From assembly GCA_038503035.1 (NCBI GenBank), contig JAVSML010024714.1, positions 42,135 to 106,134 on the forward strand: a DNA stretch of 64,000 nt. The letters are read 5' to 3'. Source of the stretch: Crocodylus rhombifer. Lineage: Eukaryota; Chordata; Crocodylia; Crocodylidae. Below the pieces are notes generated by a model, which worked only from the letters and a program-made list of their open reading frames with translations, had not been told where the DNA came from and did not search any database. The translations under genes were made by a program, and so were the position numbers. Below, piece after piece: positions 46,325 to 58,462 of this stretch (its first letter is position 1; each line of letters starts with the position of its first letter).

Positions 46325-46759
46325 CATGCCTGAACAAGGAAGACCCCAGCACAGTCCCTGGCCCTAGCCCGCAGCAGCAGCAGCCTGCCCTTGCCCCATA
46401 AAGAGATCTGAAAGGCGCACACCCTCCTGCCCCCCATAGCTTCCCCAGGGGTGCGCGTAATGACAGGATCTACCCCCCTTTTCTGCACCTCCCGGATGAG
46501 CAGTGCAGCTCCATCCTGTCTCCTGCCCTGCCCCAGCTCAGCAGCACCTGCCTCTGCCCCAGCCCTACTCCCTCCCTCACTGCAGGGGACTCGATCTGCC
46601 CCTGCCACGCCCCTTCCCCTGCAATAGGCTTCCCAGCTGGATGCTGCTCTCCAAGCTGCTGGGCTGCATAGTAGCAATCAGATTGGTATCGGCTGATATG
46701 GCTCATGAATAATCAGTCATTGGTATTGGCCCCAAAAAATCTTTATCGGTGCACCTCTA
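46325..46759. mobile_element. Long-TIR hAT-like element, family B copy 2 (3' half)
   Basis: Matches the right half of 16856-17904: 'CAGCAGCCTGCCCTTGCCCC', then 'GGATGCTGCTCTCCAAGCTG', 'GGCTGATATGGCT' and 'AAAATCTTTATC'. Unlike copy 1 it keeps the complete terminus 'GGTGCACCTCTA', the exact complement of the copy-1 left end TAGAGGTGCACC. The left part of the element is missing. Confidence 0.75.
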
Positions 46760-46819
46760 AAAAAGCCCAAGTCAGAATCAATTCAATCTAGGCAGCTTCC
46801 TTTAAACTGTGTAGATTGA

Positions 46820-47410
46820 ACCAACTACCAACTGAAATGACATTCAGAGTTTTCAATTGGGAAAGGCAGGGGGAGCCCTACACTGACCAAGGCCAGTAGG
46901 CAGGAGGTGGTAGAGCACATCTCCCAACCTGCTGTCCATTGCCAGCCAAGTGGGGCCATCCTCGACTGGCTCCCCAGTACATGCTCCCAACCCCCTGCTG
47001 CCCCTCCCATGGTGGGGTTTGTAGCCCAGCTTGGGGAAGCCTTGTCCTCCAGGGCTTCCCCCAACCTGGGTTCCCCAACACAGGCAATCCTGTGGAGCCG
47101 AGGCACCCCCTTCATCCCCCTACCCTCCCCCTTCATTCCCAGCTGCTGTGAATCTGAGGCAAACAGCTGCAGAGGAGCAGAGGAATTTCCTTCCACTCCC
47201 TGAAGCTGCCCTGGGGTATCCCTGAGACTCACAAGGGGTAAGGCAAGCAGTTGTGGGGTTCAGGAGGGGAAGAATTACCCTCAGCTTCCCTGGGCTGGGT
47301 TGGGGGGGAAGTCCCCAAAGCAGGGGCTTCCCGGTGTCCCCATGCTTGGCTGCATGGGCAGGCACCCAGCCCAGAGAACTTCTGTCCCTCCTGTGGCAGT
47401 GGCTGAAGCA
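46820..47410. repeat. GC-rich block of unknown origin
   Basis: Abrupt GC-rich segment next to the hAT-like terminus, with open frames on both strands but no recognisable protein. Likely another transposon interior. Confidence 0.3.
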
Positions 47411-47429
47411 ATCAGCTTAATACACCCAT

Positions 47430-47682
47430 CAGATGACGACAGCTCTTAGGTTGCACATGCCTTTATGACTACAGAAAAATATTAGAGCAATTCTTCTGTT
47501 GCAAGGAACTACTAAAGAGCACAACCAGACAGAATATTTTTAACCCTATGAATTCATATTTGAAATCTCTGGGTTTATTTTGGGAATCATGTTTGTAACT
47601 CTACCATTATACAATCTCCTTAAAAGCATCTCTAGGCACGCCAGAGTGCTATGGCACCCTGGTTAAAAATCACTGGTATAGG
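47430..47682 (+). mobile_element. hAT-like MITE, family D copy 4
   Basis: Contains the family interior 'TTCTTCTGTTGCAAGGAAC' and 'TTTGGGAATCATGTTTG' (compare 'CTGGGAATCACGTGTAGG' at 38.58 kb), and ends 'GGTTAAAAATCACTGG', the inverse of the family start CAGTGATTTTCAACC. The left terminus is missing or too diverged. Confidence 0.65.
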
Positions 47683-47689
47683 GAGCCTA

Positions 47690-50640
47690 AGTGCCTAACT
47701 AAGGACTATGGATTCCCCTTGGTGACAAACCCCAAAGTTAAAAAAAGACACTGTATTGTCTAAGGGCCAAGCTATTGATTTCAATGAGAAGTTAGACACC
47801 TAAATTGGAATTATGTGACTAAATACCTTTGTGGATCTAGGCCCTAAGTCTTTTGCTGCTATAACTTCATGTGTTTACAAACTAATTTTGATTACATCTT
47901 ACGTTACAGATGTGGCTAGATGGAGTCCTATGTTTTGTCAAAGATTGTTCTGAGTTGAAATGTTATATTTAGTGTTTCTAATGGCTTTCTTTTAAACATT
48001 TAGTTAGATTTACAGATCTCTCTCCATGTGCCATGGAAGTTAAATAATATGAACAAACATACACTGATACTTCTTGCATTGTACTGCAGTAGACAGAAAA
48101 GGTTGCACCTGTTGAGGACAATTCCTTCCAAAAGCAATAAAAAGTAATAGTGGATGAATGGGTAACTTACAGTTTAAGTTTTCTTATTATCCCTCAGAAT
48201 CAGAAGCTGAGACAAAAACAATATCTTTTTTTTAATGAAAATCATTCTCTGGTATTTTCCTATTCATCTCTTCTGTACAGACCACCTGTTCTTATAATCT
48301 GTGTATGTATATACATATTATTGTTGTTTAATAAACTGTTGATAATTTCTCCTCTATGGAATGTACTTTTGGGCATGAGATAGTTGCATTTAATTAGAAA
48401 AAACACAAGTATTCTCATGCTACAGTTGCTGAGAAAGTGATATTTTTACCAAGTAAAGAACATTTTTAGAGAAAAGAAACTCAAAAAAATCTTTTTTCCC
48501 TTAAAGTAGACGGAATTAGTAGTTTATCATACCTTCAGCGATTTAGCAATATAGATAATTGCAATTTTCTGTAAGTTGACATTAAGTGATACACCCCCTG
48601 CCCCAAAGACCATATGATCTAACTAGACAACATTGCAAATAGTACACTATACATGCATAGAACAAAGAATGTTAGAGGAAATAGAGTACAAAAAACACAA
48701 ACTGATCTTGGGAATTCTTCTCTCATGCATTCTTTTCTTTAGGCAGACAGTCTAATTTGATAAAGTGTCTAGAGTGACATTTCCTGATGGGACAACTGGA
48801 TTTCATGAAATAAAAGTTTGAGACTCTTTTGACTACGGAAAAAGTTAAAGCACATTCCCCAGTTTTTTAAACAGCTGGTATGAGCAGCTTAGATGAAGAG
48901 ATGTTGGATTCTAATTGTTTCTTTTATCACTCTTACTGATAAAGACAGAGGTCTGTCTTAAACATGTACCAAGCCCCCCCCAAACCCTCAGGTCTTTCAT
49001 CTGGAGCGTTAAAATTCATGTGTTCCCTGACCTTGCATGTCACAGAGTAATGAAACAGCGTAAATCAGACACATTAAAAGCTGAAGTTTGTTAATATTAG
49101 TGCTGAAGCTCCAGTCTCCTTCCTGCCTAACCTGACAGGTCCATAGGTCAAATATATATATTTATGGATTACTACAATGCAAAGGGGGGGAAAAGATCAA
49201 CAGACACCCAACAAGAACCAAATGGAAACATGAGTTTAAATAGAACATGTTGGGGAAAGGAAGCCTACTTGCCTGAGTTTTAATGTATGGTTATTTTTGC
49301 ACTTCTATTAGTAGACTCCTAAGAATAAATTGGTGATTTAGCCTCCAAATGGGGAAAATTTAACAGATTTTGGATTTTCCCCGTTGCCTTCTTCTTGCTA
49401 TATACTTTTTCTTTGTATTCCCACAACTTTTTTGTTTGTTTTTTACTGAAAAGATTCACAGAGTTTCCATTCCCAGGCATTATTCTTAATTTGTTTGACA
49501 TAAAAGAACATAACTTCCAGCTGAAGAATTCATTATTTCTTGATACTTTGCCTTTTAAACTGAGGATTTCACTGGATCAGATACTGCTATTGCTTTAAGA
49601 CATTTGCGTTTGTATCCTGCATTACTAGGATATCTATACAGTTCTTCATACTTGCCTATTACTGGCAGTGAAATGCCTTTCAAGTATAAAATGAGGTACT
49701 GGTAATAGGTAAGAATAACTTCAGTTTTACCTGTTTATTTTTAATGTCACTTTCTATGTTAAAATGGTTTAAGTGTACCCCATGCACTTACTGCACAGTA
49801 CAGAAGACATCCTCAACTGAAGTAAATCAGCATAGCTCCACTGAAGTCAATGATATCTCAATAATTTATACAGGCTAAACTTAAGAAGAGTGGCTACTTA
49901 ACATGGCAGAAACACCCCAGGTGCTTTTGGCAAAGTTGATACGAAATAAACACATCAGAGATTTTTGCAGCGGGACAGGAGATTCCTGTTTCTTGCCCAA
50001 CCATACCTTTTCCCTCTTTATTGAAGTACCACCCAGGGGATTTCACTAACCAAGGTGAAACAAGGCATCAAAACACAAAAATGAACCCTTCCTATGAAAG
50101 TAACAGTCCTGGAGGTACAGGACTGGCAAGGCAAACACTTCCTCAGATGGACAGTTGGATGCCATTATAGAAAGTGGGACAGCCTTTCCCACACTTCTGT
50201 AAAACTAATGGGGACTCAAACAGGGACACCTTGTCAGACTAACCCTGAAACATAAAGGAGGACTGTTATTCAGCTATGCCATGGCCAGGACAATGCAGCA
50301 TGTTCAATGGACAGAATGAATTATCTGAAATACTGGACATTACTATAAAAGAGAATGAAAGTATAGGCCAGAACCCCACAGACTGAACAGCCTGTTGCAT
50401 GAAAGTGTCACTAATTCACAGGTGCATACAGAAACACAGGTCAACTTATTGTCTTGCTTAAACTGAAAAGATAAAAGAAGGTACCAAAAATGCACATGCT
50501 CCTCAGCTGCAAGAGAGCTTAATTACATCAAAGATTCTGGAAACAATGGGGATAGGTAATGAATACTATGCATTCCTTGATGTAAACAACTAAACTATAA
50601 ATCTTGGAAAATGAATTTGTTGATAGTCTCCTCTAACTCC
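47690..50640. other. AT-rich intronic sequence
   Basis: About 3 kb of unique-looking AT-rich intron with no recognised features. Confidence 0.5.
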
Positions 50641-50689
50641 CACAAACATCACAGAAAGAAACCCAGCCCGCAGAAAGAATTTCATCCAT

Positions 50690-51395
50690 GAAATCTCACC
50701 AATGGAAGCCCGCTGGGTGCTGTTCCCTGCACAGGCTTGGGGAACAGTTAGGTCAAGTGGGTTCCACCTGTGAGCTGGGTCAGCACCCATGGACCTAGTA
50801 CCCTGCCCAGGTAGCCCTGGGGGGCACTGCCACCACAAAGGGAAGGACTGCCCTCCCACCCCCACCCCCAGTCAGGGGTCGTGCAGCCCAGTGGCAGCTT
50901 GTGCAGGCAGGCTCTGCTGGAAAAAAAAAGTGGGGTGGGAAATTGTGAGGGGCTGGATTCTTCCTCCCCCCGTGGAGCCTGCCCACTTCTCTTGCAGCCA
51001 GGGAGCAAGCTGCCAACAGGCCCTGAGCTGCAGGGGGCCCCAGTCCTTCCCTCTGAGGTGCTAGTAGGCGGCTACTTCCCCAGCTCACAGGCAGGACCCA
51101 GCCCGATCCAACTGTTCCCCCAGGCCAAGCTGGGGCATCACCTGCCCGCTAGCAGCCCACCTGGGTGGCCCCACCACCATGGAAAGAAGGACCAGCCCCC
51201 ACATACACACACAGACACAGAGCTCAGCTCACCAGCAGCAGAAGACATGGGCAGTCTCCACTAAAAAAAAAGATATATAACAGTGATGGAAGCCCCTAAA
51301 CTGAACCAGTAGGTTTTTAATCATCACAATTAAAAACTCACTATTTCAGTTTAGGAGGACTAACCCCCCATCACGTGTACAAGTGCCCATGGAGT
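50690..51395. mobile_element. Non-autonomous DNA element, family F copy 2
   Basis: Shares interior words with 36902-37991 in the same orientation, including 'GCAGGCAGGCTCTGCTGG', a short A-run, 'GAGGGGCTGGATTC' and 'GTGGAGCCTGCC'. The right end carries the same hairpin ('CTAAACTGAACCAGTAGG' facing 'ACTATTTCAGTTTAG') and a terminal 'CATCACGTGTACAAGTGCCC', the inverse of GGGCACTTGTACACGTGATG. The left terminal repeat was not found, so this copy appears 5'-truncated. Confidence 0.7.
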
Positions 51396-51399
51396 TTTA

Positions 51400-52539
51400 C
51401 ACAGAGGGGAGGGCAAGAGGAGAACCTTGCAAGTGGCGCACTGGAGAAATTGGATATGACGCCTCAAGAACACAAGTTTCTCAGGTTAGAGTCTATAGAG
51501 TGATCTCCGTATGAACTAGTGTCTCAGGGACCAGTTGTCTATCTTACAAAGATACTAATTACAATGTGATTTTTGTAAATAGTCTCAGCAGACAAATTAA
51601 AGGGTGAGTAAAAACAAGCTATCTTTTCATCCTTCCAGAAGACCCCCCTAGAACAAATTTAACACATCTAGTTAAATAATTGCAGCAAAATCTTCACTGC
51701 CCCATAATACTGATTTTGTCTTTCACAAAAAATACAAACACTACATTGGAAGTTAATCAAAGATTCATTAAAACCCAAAAGTTACAAGTAGAGGCATGTC
51801 TCAGTTCAATTACCATATAAAAGTCAGAGATAAAATGATAATTAGGATTTTTACAACAACTTTAACTCCTAAAAAATGGTACTCAGGTTTTGAAGCCTGG
51901 AAACCTGATCTGGAGCAAGTGCTGGTCTGCACTGCAATGAGCACTGTACAGACTGGTGCTGGTGGCACTCGTGGGGCAAGTCTAAACACTGGTTTTGACA
52001 TGGCACTTATGAACCCTTCCAAAGAGTTTTGCTTAGACCTGTTCCTATGACTTGTTCAGGCACCTTCTTTCTACCGTATTTCCTATTTGTGCACACAGGC
52101 ACAAAGATGCACATATATTCCTTTACACTTGTGCACAAACTATTAAACAGGCTGAAGGAATTCCCAGAACACTTATCTTGCTATTGATATTCTTTTCCCA
52201 ACCTAACCAGAGAAAGGAAGTACAAATGAGAATATCTGGTTTATGCCCAAAACTGGATCTTTAGTACTGCAATAAAGAATTCTAATGTTATCTCCCCATA
52301 TGAATTATGGCTGTATATCCTAAAACCCATTTTAGTCATATTATTTATCTTCTCAGACTTCATTTTACTGTATTATACTATTATAAAGTAATGTTAAAAA
52401 GTGGCAATAATACTAAAAGATAATGTTTATATTACTTACTGATTAAAAAAACAACCGTAAATTCTGGAACATGAATGAAAACACTGGAACTTTGCATAAC
52501 TTCTAATTGAGATAGCAATCTTGAAGCTATAATACTCAC
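51400..52539. other. MSRB3 intron, part next to exon 52540-52617
   Basis: Intron sequence downstream (in gene orientation) of the recognised exon. The donor lies at 52538-52539 on the minus strand (GTGAGT). No next exon was found here. Confidence 0.6.
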
Positions 52540-52617
52540 TTGAATAATGGAGTTCCACAGACAACACACTTGTATATCCCGTGAGCTTTATGATGTGTAT
52601 ATTCTCCTTCAAAGGCA
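52540..52617 (-). CDS. MSRB3: MSRB3 internal exon (first Zn-binding CxxC)
   Basis: On the minus strand the exon is bounded by the acceptor ...TTTTCCCAG and the donor GTGAGT. It completes a split serine (AG|T) from the preceding exon and encodes 'AFEGEYTHHKAHGIYKC' then 'VVCGTPLF', ending with the first two bases of a lysine or asparagine codon (AA). MSRB3 reduces methionine-R-sulfoxide in proteins and acts in the ER or mitochondria depending on its N-terminal exon. This exon carries the first CxxC of the structural zinc site (cysteine codons 52566-52568 and 52557-52559). The second zinc pair and the catalytic cysteine lie in later exons not present here. The pair Ala-His after 'HHK' replaces the Asp-Pro I recall for mammalian MSRB3. 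Confidence 0.95.
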
Positions 52618-54380
52618 CTGGGAAAACAATGAGATTATATTTTAAAAAATGAATAAAGGAATATTATTGGCAAAGTTAAATTTGCTAAGACTTTAGAATG
52701 TATTTTCTATGGTGAAAAAACAATTCAGAAGTTAACAACTGTTGTTTAACATGGAGCACGTAAAGCAGTCAGAGGGAAAAAAGAAAAAAGAAGGTCTATA
52801 AATTTGCCTTACCTTCCTATCATGCATGAAGAAATAAAGATTAGAGTACAACAAACAATTCCCACTTACTATTTTTAGGAAGTTTTCAAATATTTTTAAT
52901 TTCATTTAAATAAAGACCGTTAGAAATTCAGTTTAATCTTAAGCATTTCTCTGGTTTTATTCTTCAACAAACCTTTTTATAGAGAGCTCAAATGCTAAGC
53001 AACAAATAAGGCAAAACGTGCATCTTTAGTGGCTTGACAGTACTATCCATTCATTAGTGTAGGATGGGCTGCCAGCATGTTAGAGTACCAGAAGCATTTT
53101 AGCCAAAAATGAAACAATTGGTCCATGATTTCAAGCTGTGTGACCCTTACATTTTTAGTTTAAAAGGAATATTACAGCTTTCAGGGAATATTTTTCTAAG
53201 TTAACAATCTTAAGGGCTAGGAGGTCATTCATCTAATACAAATCAGCTGTGCTAGTCCAACAAAAACTCTATGTGCTCGGCAGCTTGTTTTTATTATCCT
53301 TTCACCCTTTTTATGAGGTCCAATTTTTTTTATATATATAAACAGGATTTTTAAGAATGACCTAATCTCCGATTGTTTGTGTGCATTAAATCATTCTCCT
53401 AATCTTGTACACAACTCTAAGTGATCTGGGTGAAGGAAGGCTTCATGAGTGGAGGCTCCCCTCCCAGTGCCAGCTCATTTGTCGGGGGTTTTGTGCCAGT
53501 GATTCCCATTTAGTCAATTCAGTATACAATACACTTTGATGGGAAGAGTGTTGCCTATTAACTAGGACCCCATGTGCACTAAAGAACTCTTTCAGGTCAT
53601 TCATGAATCAAAACAAGCAGTTACATCATTAATATATTTGGATCACAGGTAAGCTAAGGCCTCATGCCAAGCTCAAATGGTATAAATTAGACAACAAAAA
53701 TGGTTAGACCATGGCAAGTTACCTTCCTGCTGGAATCAGCTGAGAGAGACTTTATTCACTAAAAGCAGTCTTGGAAGTGAGCACTTTTTTTTCCTCCAGG
53801 ATTTAAGGCCAACTTCCAAGGACTAAAGCCATGTGAGGGCAGTTATTGAAAATTTTTGACATTCCAACCACAAATGATCCAATAAATACCTTCTCCACAT
53901 GTGCTTCAAAAAGAAATTGGAGTGGGGTGGAAAGGAACTAAATTATGCTACCTTCTTTTTGCAGCCAAAATGTCTATACTTACAATGACCACCTTCAAAA
54001 TTTCAGCCTCTTGGCACAGGGCCATTTCCCTCGTGGTTCTGCTTACTGTGATGTCTTCCAAAAATTGTACCTAAACCGCTATTACTTCTACACATTTTGT
54101 ATTAAACTAAAAACAGACCCTAAATGTAAACCCCATGATTTTATAAGACATGCGGTGTTCATTAGAAAAAAAATGAATCACAAAAAACCCTCGGGCTTTA
54201 CCTCCACATTGCAGATTCCTGTCTTTTCAGTGGTGTTAATTTGTAGGAGTTAGTAAACAAGTGCAGAAATCCTGAAAACAGTTTGTGGGGAAGATGAGGA
54301 AACAGGACCAAAAAGAGAAAAGCAAGGAAAGGGAAGATGAATATTTCTTAATGATCGTACTTCCTTCATTCTTGCCTTAC
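52618..54380 (-). other. MSRB3 intron between the two exons
   Basis: A 1,763-bp intron with donor GTAAGG (minus strand, at 54380 downward) and acceptor CAG ending at 52618. It is transposon-poor. The part 53210-53660 is less AT-rich and has no repeat features, so it is a candidate conserved non-coding element. Confidence 0.85.
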
Positions 54381-54489
54381 CTTTCAGTCCCTTTCTCCTG
54401 AGTGACATGGTACTGCAAGGGTGTCAGACGCTTCCTCAGGTCCTGCTGGGAAAAGACCACCTTACAGTCCTTTTTATCCCTACATGACC
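54381..54489 (-). CDS. MSRB3: MSRB3 exon: start of the SelR domain
   Basis: Minus-strand exon of 109 bp between the acceptor CTTTTTGCAG and the donor GTAAGG. It begins with GG, the end of a split codon (glycine in the known protein), and encodes 'SCRDKKDCKVVFSQQDLRKR' then 'LTPLQYHVTQEKGTE', ending in AG, which is completed by T of the next exon to give serine. This is the family's characteristic start of the mature MsrB (SelR) domain, with the 'LTPLQYHVTQEKGTE' core essentially identical to other vertebrates. The exon joins in frame to 52540-52617. The upstream exon encoding the signal peptide or mitochondrial targeting peptide was not found in 54490-64000. No frame damage is seen. Confidence 0.96.
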
Positions 54490-57020
54490 CTGCAAAAAGG
54501 AGAGGATATGGGAGAAGGAGCCTTTTTAACTTAAATCCTGAATAATTGCTTTGGCTGACAGCCACAGCATAGCTTCTGCATTCACTTGTCAATGACCAGA
54601 CCGGTCCCTAATGCACTCAGAATGGCTCAGCTGAACTGCAGCTGATTATTTCTTCAAATCCAAGTTTAACAAGAATGTTGCTCAAGAGCCAGGTGATTCC
54701 ACTGGAGCAGTGACAATGTGCTACAGCCAAAGCCTTCTGTGTACCATACTACACTTTTGCACACAATCATTCATGAGAAGGTAATATTTTTCTACCACTA
54801 AAAAAAAAAGAAAGAAAAGAAAAGAAATCTGCAAAAAAAAAAATAGTTCAAACAACTTTACAAGACATCTATATTGTAGACATAAGGTAATGGGCATATG
54901 ATGTTTAGCCAAAATTTAGCATCCGATTATTTTGCAGTCATTTTAAATATGGTCAATTATTTTACTTTACCGTAGTGGTTGATCTGATCACCATCACCAC
55001 ATATAATTTTACTTCATACAAACAAGTATAATTTTGTCACTAAAGAATCCTCCTCATAGCCTGTCTAGTTTGATCAATCAGAATACAAGCTTTAATTGTG
55101 AAGTCATTTCACCATTTTAAGAAACGTACAGGACTCAGAAGTCAAATCATCCTAAAAACAAGGGACAGGATTTTTCTATGATGTCTAACTCCTTTCTGAA
55201 CCTTTGGAAATCTTTAACTAAGACTTTTATTAGTTCTACACATACAAGGAAGTTGAAGTGGTACCTATGCATCATTGTGAAAACACAGTTATAACGCAAA
55301 AAACCTGAAATTACACCAGGAAAAAAAAGTTACAAAAAAAATTTTTTTTGAGAAAGGAAAAACTTGATTTCTTTTTAGTAACTAATACTGGTTGCTTTGG
55401 TGAATGGAAACCAAAAAAATGTCACATTAGTATAAGGGTATTTAATAACCATTTGAAAATTTAGCTGACAAAATACTTCAGGTAAAAACACTTTAATTAC
55501 TGAAGTAGTTATAGTACATACAATTAGAAATAATCCTGACCAAAATATTTTTGCTAGTAATATATATACACTCATAAAGAGACCAATTGTGTTCCTAAGT
55601 AGAGGGAACAAAACTACCCATCTGTATGTCATTTAGTACAAGAAAAGCAACGGCAGGTTTAAATTACATGGTATTGGATTGCAATTTCCTAACATTGGAT
55701 GCTTTTCTGCTTTTTTACCTTGAGTCATTACTAAGGAGTGTTCATAAAAAGTACCTTAAAGCACAGATGCTTGCAAATCATTTAAGCAAAGATGTTTCTT
55801 TTTTTCCTTCTCCCTCTTTATTCTCACTCTTTTTTATTGGGAGGGGGAGAGGGAGGTTAAGAAAAAAAATAATACTTTTGGTCACTACTGACTAACCCTG
55901 TCGAGTATTTTCAGAGAGAAAAAGTAAAACTGAAAACATCTGATTGAAGTAAACAATGCAAACATGAAAAGCTTTACTAGTGAATGAAAAGTATGGAAAA
56001 GAGATTTTATTTCACAGATTATTAGAAATTACTTTTGATCGAAACATTCTTAAAAACAGATTGTTTTCCACTAGAAGCCATCTCATTAACTGTGCTGCAG
56101 AACCCTCATTTTAATGGCAAGTTTTGAAAGCGCACTGCTGTATGCCTTTGTTAGCTCCAATCTTATTTGGGAGGTGGATAAAGATTTCATTCCAGGTTTC
56201 TTTGTTTGTCTTTCAAGAACCACTAAAGCAGTATTCACACAAATTTTGCAGGAATGTGCCCTATGCCATAGCTTACAAATTATTTGGTTTTGGTGCACTT
56301 AAAGGTCACCTTCCAAATTAACAAAATTTTCCTACATCCTGACTTTTCAACCTTAAATGTAAATATTGTTTCCTAACTGTAAGTGAGGTTTGCTCTTTAT
56401 AACATTCAGTTGCTTATTTAAAGATGTCAGACTTCGGAGGTTTTTTTGGGGGGGGGGAGGGGGTTTATTCTTGGGGTATGCTGGGTTCTCATACTAAAAA
56501 AAGAACTTTCAAAGTGTAGCTAGCAGCAAAGGGAAGTGTATACATTATATAAATAACAATTGTAATGTTGCATTATGCAACTCGATAAGAGAATGTTTGG
56601 GAAAAAAAAATCAATTCCTCAGCTCATATTGGCACCATGAATCTTATGCACAATCCTCCCTTACTAAAAACTCCTCAGATTATTTTGGCTTTCAAAACTT
56701 TTTCTTATTCCTTAATATCAGCTGGAAAATCCTTAGCATGCCTCAGTTTTGAAAAATTACAGAAATTTAAAGAAAAAAAATCTCTCTCAAACACTTCCAG
56801 TAATTCTCTGAATAGTTAACCTTTTAGTATTTTAGAATAGCAACATTAGTTGCCGGCTAAAATTCACTACTATATACAAGTATAGACAAGGAAATTTCCA
56901 TTTTACCATGTGTCATTTGATCTATGTCCTTACGATCAGAAGTAGGAAGTATGTTATTAAAGATTTTTCCCCATTGTTTTTATAGTTCACTGCTTGTTTT
57001 ACAAGACATACAAGTATACA
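54490..57020. other. MSRB3 upstream intron, AT-rich
   Basis: Anonymous AT-rich intron. It contains an A/G tract at 54800-54845, an A/T homopolymer patch at 55320-55352, and a T-run followed by a G-run at 56439-56464 that could form a G-quadruplex. Confidence 0.5.
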
Positions 57021-57022
57021 TG

Positions 57023-57190
57023 TGTACAGTGAAATCTTGCTAATCTGCACTTGGGTAAACTGCAAACCTACACCGAAAGAAGATTTTTTTAGGTTTGTAT
57101 GTTAGCAGAGCAGAGGCCAGCAGACTTTTCAACCTGTGCTGCAAACTGAGGAGGGAATTTCATCATCTTCAAGCCCAGGCACCCGTAAGT
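57023..57190. mobile_element. Possible Tigger/pogo-like fragment
   Basis: Starts 'ACAGTGAAATCTTGCTAATC' followed by 'TGCACTTGGGTAAACTGC', wording like the terminal repeats of pogo/Tigger elements (CAGTNNA-TCTCGCTAATCNGCAC). No opposite terminus was identified, so the call rests on one end only. Confidence 0.35.
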
Positions 57191-57695
57191 AGGGCTGACA
57201 CTTATTATTTAAATGTTAATGGAAAACCAATAGACCAATAAATTGACTGAACCCATTTCATGTTTCTCAATGGAAGATAAGGAATGAGGAGGAGGGAATG
57301 TGGGGCTTATCCATTGATTTCAGACAGCTTGACATTACCTACATCCTACTCACACCCTATACTTAGAGTCTGAAAACCTAACTGCTCTGCAGTTGCTCCT
57401 CCCCACTGAAATAAACCAGGAGTTCTAGTGGTTACAATTCTCTGTTAAGATCCCCATTTAGAAAAGCAGACCTTCATAGGCAAGCACAGACACATGGATA
57501 AACTTTAAACATGCGCTTACGTGCTTTTCCTGTACTAGACCTTATATTGTAATATTGCACAAGGTCAGGTCAGCAATCTACATGCAAAACATAAAATAAA
57601 GATATTGTAGCTCTGCATAATTTATTACTGACTCTTATTCAATTTGTGAAAAAGTCATGCCTCTTTCTCCTTCATACGGATAGCCCCATAGGTAG
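57191..57695. other. Intronic spacer, nothing recognised
   Basis: AT-rich anonymous sequence. Confidence 0.4.
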
Positions 57696-57699
57696 GGAC

Positions 57700-58090
57700 A
57701 GAAATTACACACAAACTGGTATAAGCGATTAGAAACCAGTTCAAATTTGTAACAACAGCAGTTCAGTGAACATAAACCACTTTCAAAATGGCTGAAACTG
57801 GATGCAGTATCAGACTTAACTGATCAAGATAAAATTGGTTTATTGAATTTCTATCTCCAATCCCCTCCCGATTCAAGTCAACTCATAGTCCCCCAGCATC
57901 CCAGGATGCATTGTACCTCCTCAGCAAACCACCCCTGGTTGGGCAGGCTAGCCTTGGCCCACGTTCTAGCACTCCCTGGCTTCTGGCCTGGGCCTCTGTA
58001 GGCCTGTGGTTGCACTTCCAGAATCAAAAGTGAACGTCTGTTCACTTGCTTATTGATTCAGCCTCGGACTTTTTGACCATCTGTATTTAG
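57700..58090. mobile_element. Non-autonomous DNA element, family C copy 2
   Basis: Begins 'GGGACAGAAATTACACAC' and follows the same landmark order as 27425-28165 but is about half as long, lacking the GC-rich interior present there. No coding capacity. Confidence 0.65.
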
Positions 58091-58462
58091 ACAATGCAAT
58101 TGCAGATAATAGGGGCTACTGCTTTGTCAAACAAATACCTTGGAGGGAAGGAGAGCAAAAACAGAAAATGTAACAGAAGGAAGATAAAGATACAAAACAG
58201 TTATATATGGTTTCATTTACTGAGTGATCATTTGCAAGTAATGATCCAACTAATACGTCATATCAGAGCAAATAAAAGCTACCGCTAGCAAAGAATCAGT
58301 GCGTGGCCCAAGTACTTTAATGTCCATAAAGAACACAAAATGAACCTATTTATCAACCCAAATCTATGTTCCTGTCTTAGTTCTCCCAACAAAGAATCAA
58401 TGATGGGCTTGAAGCTGTAGTCAAATACAGTTAATATGACTTTAATGAGCTTCTTAGCCATC

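Noticed and set aside
46907..47365. Proline-rich frames at 46.9-47.4 kb
   Set aside because: GC-rich composition on both strands, no domain, no splice context.
54490..54592. Open frame continuing upstream of the MSRB3 exon ('ECRSYAVAVSQSN...LLLPYPLLFAG')
   Set aside because: It lies before a good acceptor (CTTTTTGCAG), has no similarity to MSRB3 targeting peptides, and is intron read-through.
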